Shown in pieces: positions 13,941-14,710 of a stretch of 14,710 bases of DNA (its first letter is position 1; each line of letters starts with the position of its first letter). The position numbers were made by a program, and so were the translations under genes. Under the pieces are notes generated by a model. That model had not been told where the DNA came from and did not search any database. It saw only the letters and a program-made list of their open reading frames with translations. The DNA is from an uncultured Bacilli bacterium (GTDB lineage: Bacteria > Bacillota_I > Bacilli_A > RF39 > UBA660), in contig CAKPER010000030.1 in NCBI GenBank assembly GCA_934149245.1, positions 1-14,710 on the forward strand. The letters are read 5' to 3'.

Positions 13941-14710
13941 TTATTTATTATTTGCAAACATACTTGATATATCAAATGGTTGTGCCCCATCTGATGTGGT
14001 TATATTACTATCACTATCCGTAGCTGAACCAAAAGAAGCAACAGCACTTTGATTAATAGAATTTAACGTTACTGGTGCAGATTGATTCATTATTGTTGGT
14101 TCTATGCCTGATTGTTCCATTACTGGAGCTTGATTCATCATTGCTGGCTCTACACTTGGTTGTTCCACTACTGGAGCCTGATTTACCATTGTTGGTTCTA
14201 TACTTGGCTGTTCCATCACTGGAGCCTGATTTACCATTGTTGGTTCTACACTTGGTTGTTCCATTACTGGAGTTGGATTTACCATTGCTGGCTCTACACT
14301 TGGCTGTTCCATCACTGGAGCCTGATTTACCATTGTTGGTTCTACACTTGGCTGTTCCATTACTGGAGTTGGATTTACTATTGGTGGTTCTTCAGTTGGT
14401 TGTTCCATTACTGGAGCCTGATTTGCCATTGTTGGTTCCATACTTGATTGTTCCATTACTGGAGTTGGATTTACCATTGTTGGTTCTACACTTGGTTGTT
14501 CCATTACTGGAGTTGGATTTACCATTGTTGGTTCTATACTTGGCTGTTCCATCACTGGAGCCTGATTTGCCATTGTTGGTTCCATACTTGATTGTTCCAT
14601 TGCTGGAGTTGGATTTACCATTGTTGGTTCTATACTTGGTTGTTCCATTACTGGAGCCTGATTTACCATTGTTGATTCTATACTTGGTTGTTCCATTACT
14701 GGAGTTGGAT
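13941..14710 (-). CDS. Met/Glu/Pro 16-residue tandem-repeat protein (5' end outside window)
   Basis: The frame is open to the right window edge, so the N-terminus is missing. The Met at 14696 is inside a repeat and not the start. The visible part is 13 tandem units of MEQPS(I/V)EPTMVN(QA/PT)PV plus part of a further unit, then a 42-residue non-repeated tail rich in Ser/Asp and ending FDISSMFANNK. The repeats have no hydrophobic core and are acidic and Pro-rich, so an extended or disordered spacer is likely. No cell-wall sorting signal follows and the tail is not a membrane helix. The gene is upstream of, and probably co-transcribed with, the tail-anchored protein gene. Function not recognised. 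The missing N-terminus would be needed to assign it. Confidence 0.8.
   Translation of the reverse strand, partial: PTPVMEQPSIESTMVNQAPVMEQPSIEPTMVNPTPAMEQSSMEPTMANQAPVMEQPSIEPTMVNPTPVMEQPSVEPTMVNPTPVMEQSSMEPTMANQAPVMEQPTEEPPIVNPTPVMEQPSVEPTMVNQAPVMEQPSVEPAMVNPTPVMEQPSVEPTMVNQAPVMEQPSIEPTMVNQAPVVEQPSVEPAMMNQAPVMEQSGIEPTIMNQSAPVTLNSINQSAVASFGSATDSDSNITTSDGAQPFDISSMFANNK
14070..14710 (-). repeat. 48-bp coding tandem repeat array (13 full units plus part)
   Basis: In-frame 48-bp units code for 16 residues each. The last full unit (nearest 14070) has one extra codon. Units come in two flavours ending NQAPV or NPTPV, and two units (residues 33-48 and 81-96 counted from 14696) are identical in protein sequence. 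This implies duplication of blocks of three units (144 bp). Copy number is likely to vary among strains and can collapse in assembly. Confidence 0.92.

Noticed and set aside
13916..13990. Longer N-terminus for the tail-anchored protein (start at 13990)
   Set aside because: It would overlap the end of the repeat gene and has no ribosome site, whereas the ATG at 13915 has AAGGGG at the right distance.
14112..14447. Plus-strand 111-codon frame of His/Trp/Tyr-rich repeats
   Set aside because: It is the antisense reading of the 48-bp repeat array. The repeated composition is a by-product of the coding strand, and it has no ribosome site.
14070..14710. CRISPR-like array
   Set aside because: The 48-bp units are contiguous and in-frame with no spacers, and they encode a regular peptide repeat.

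Overview
The window comes from a very AT-rich, low-GC Gram-positive-type anaerobe. Shine-Dalgarno sites are AGGAGG/AGGGGG-type, promoters are TTGACA/TATAAT-type, tRNAs carry encoded CCA, there is a lipoprotein with a lipobox, and pyruvate formate-lyase with its activase is present. TGA is used as a stop (for example the 145-aa gene at 1245) and Trp is TGG, so the code is standard and not mycoplasma-like. A gut Bacilli/Clostridia or RF39-like lineage is my inference; no phylogenetic marker here decides it. Almost every gene is on the minus strand. The exceptions are a tRNA pair and one small zinc-ribbon gene.

Layout, right to left in the direction of most transcription. At 14710-13460 lies the 3' part of a protein made of 16-residue Met/Glu/Pro repeats (cut by the window edge), followed by a small tail-anchored membrane protein. 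Its 3' end overlaps a convergent plus-strand RNHCP-domain zinc-ribbon gene (13175-13480). At 12926-13111 sits a 186-bp non-autonomous transposon-like element. It has 24-bp terminal inverted repeats, a perfect 8-bp target-site duplication and an internal terminator-like hairpin, and it lies in the divergent promoter region between the RNHCP gene and a minus-strand gene (12344-12877) for a membrane-anchored LytM/M23-like protein without visible zinc ligands. At 12117-12282 is a plus-strand tRNA-Ala/tRNA-Pro operon with a perfect consensus promoter and two tandem terminators. Then come an orphan Hpt phosphotransfer protein (11555-11911) and the pflB-pflA operon (11459-8480).

The most intriguing part is 8380-1875, five tightly spaced minus-strand genes behind a strong TTGACA-17-TGcTATCAT promoter. 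They are a small beta-rich DUF1292-like protein (88 aa), a giant helical/coiled-coil protein (1260 aa) with a glycine-rich membrane region and an SH3-like C-terminus, a second small protein resembling the first (84 aa), a 487-aa protein with a faint HopA1-effector-like segment, and a 199-aa two-membrane-segment protein. Three of the five end in basic tails, two of them in the same GRKR encoded by the same 15 nucleotides. No known system is recognised. It is a candidate undescribed membrane-associated complex, probably envelope- or cytoskeleton-like, but its function is not shown by the sequence.

The left end holds a two-gene operon (a helical ferritin-like protein overlapping an SDR oxidoreductase by ATGA, closed by a terminator) and the start of a lipoprotein gene running off the window.
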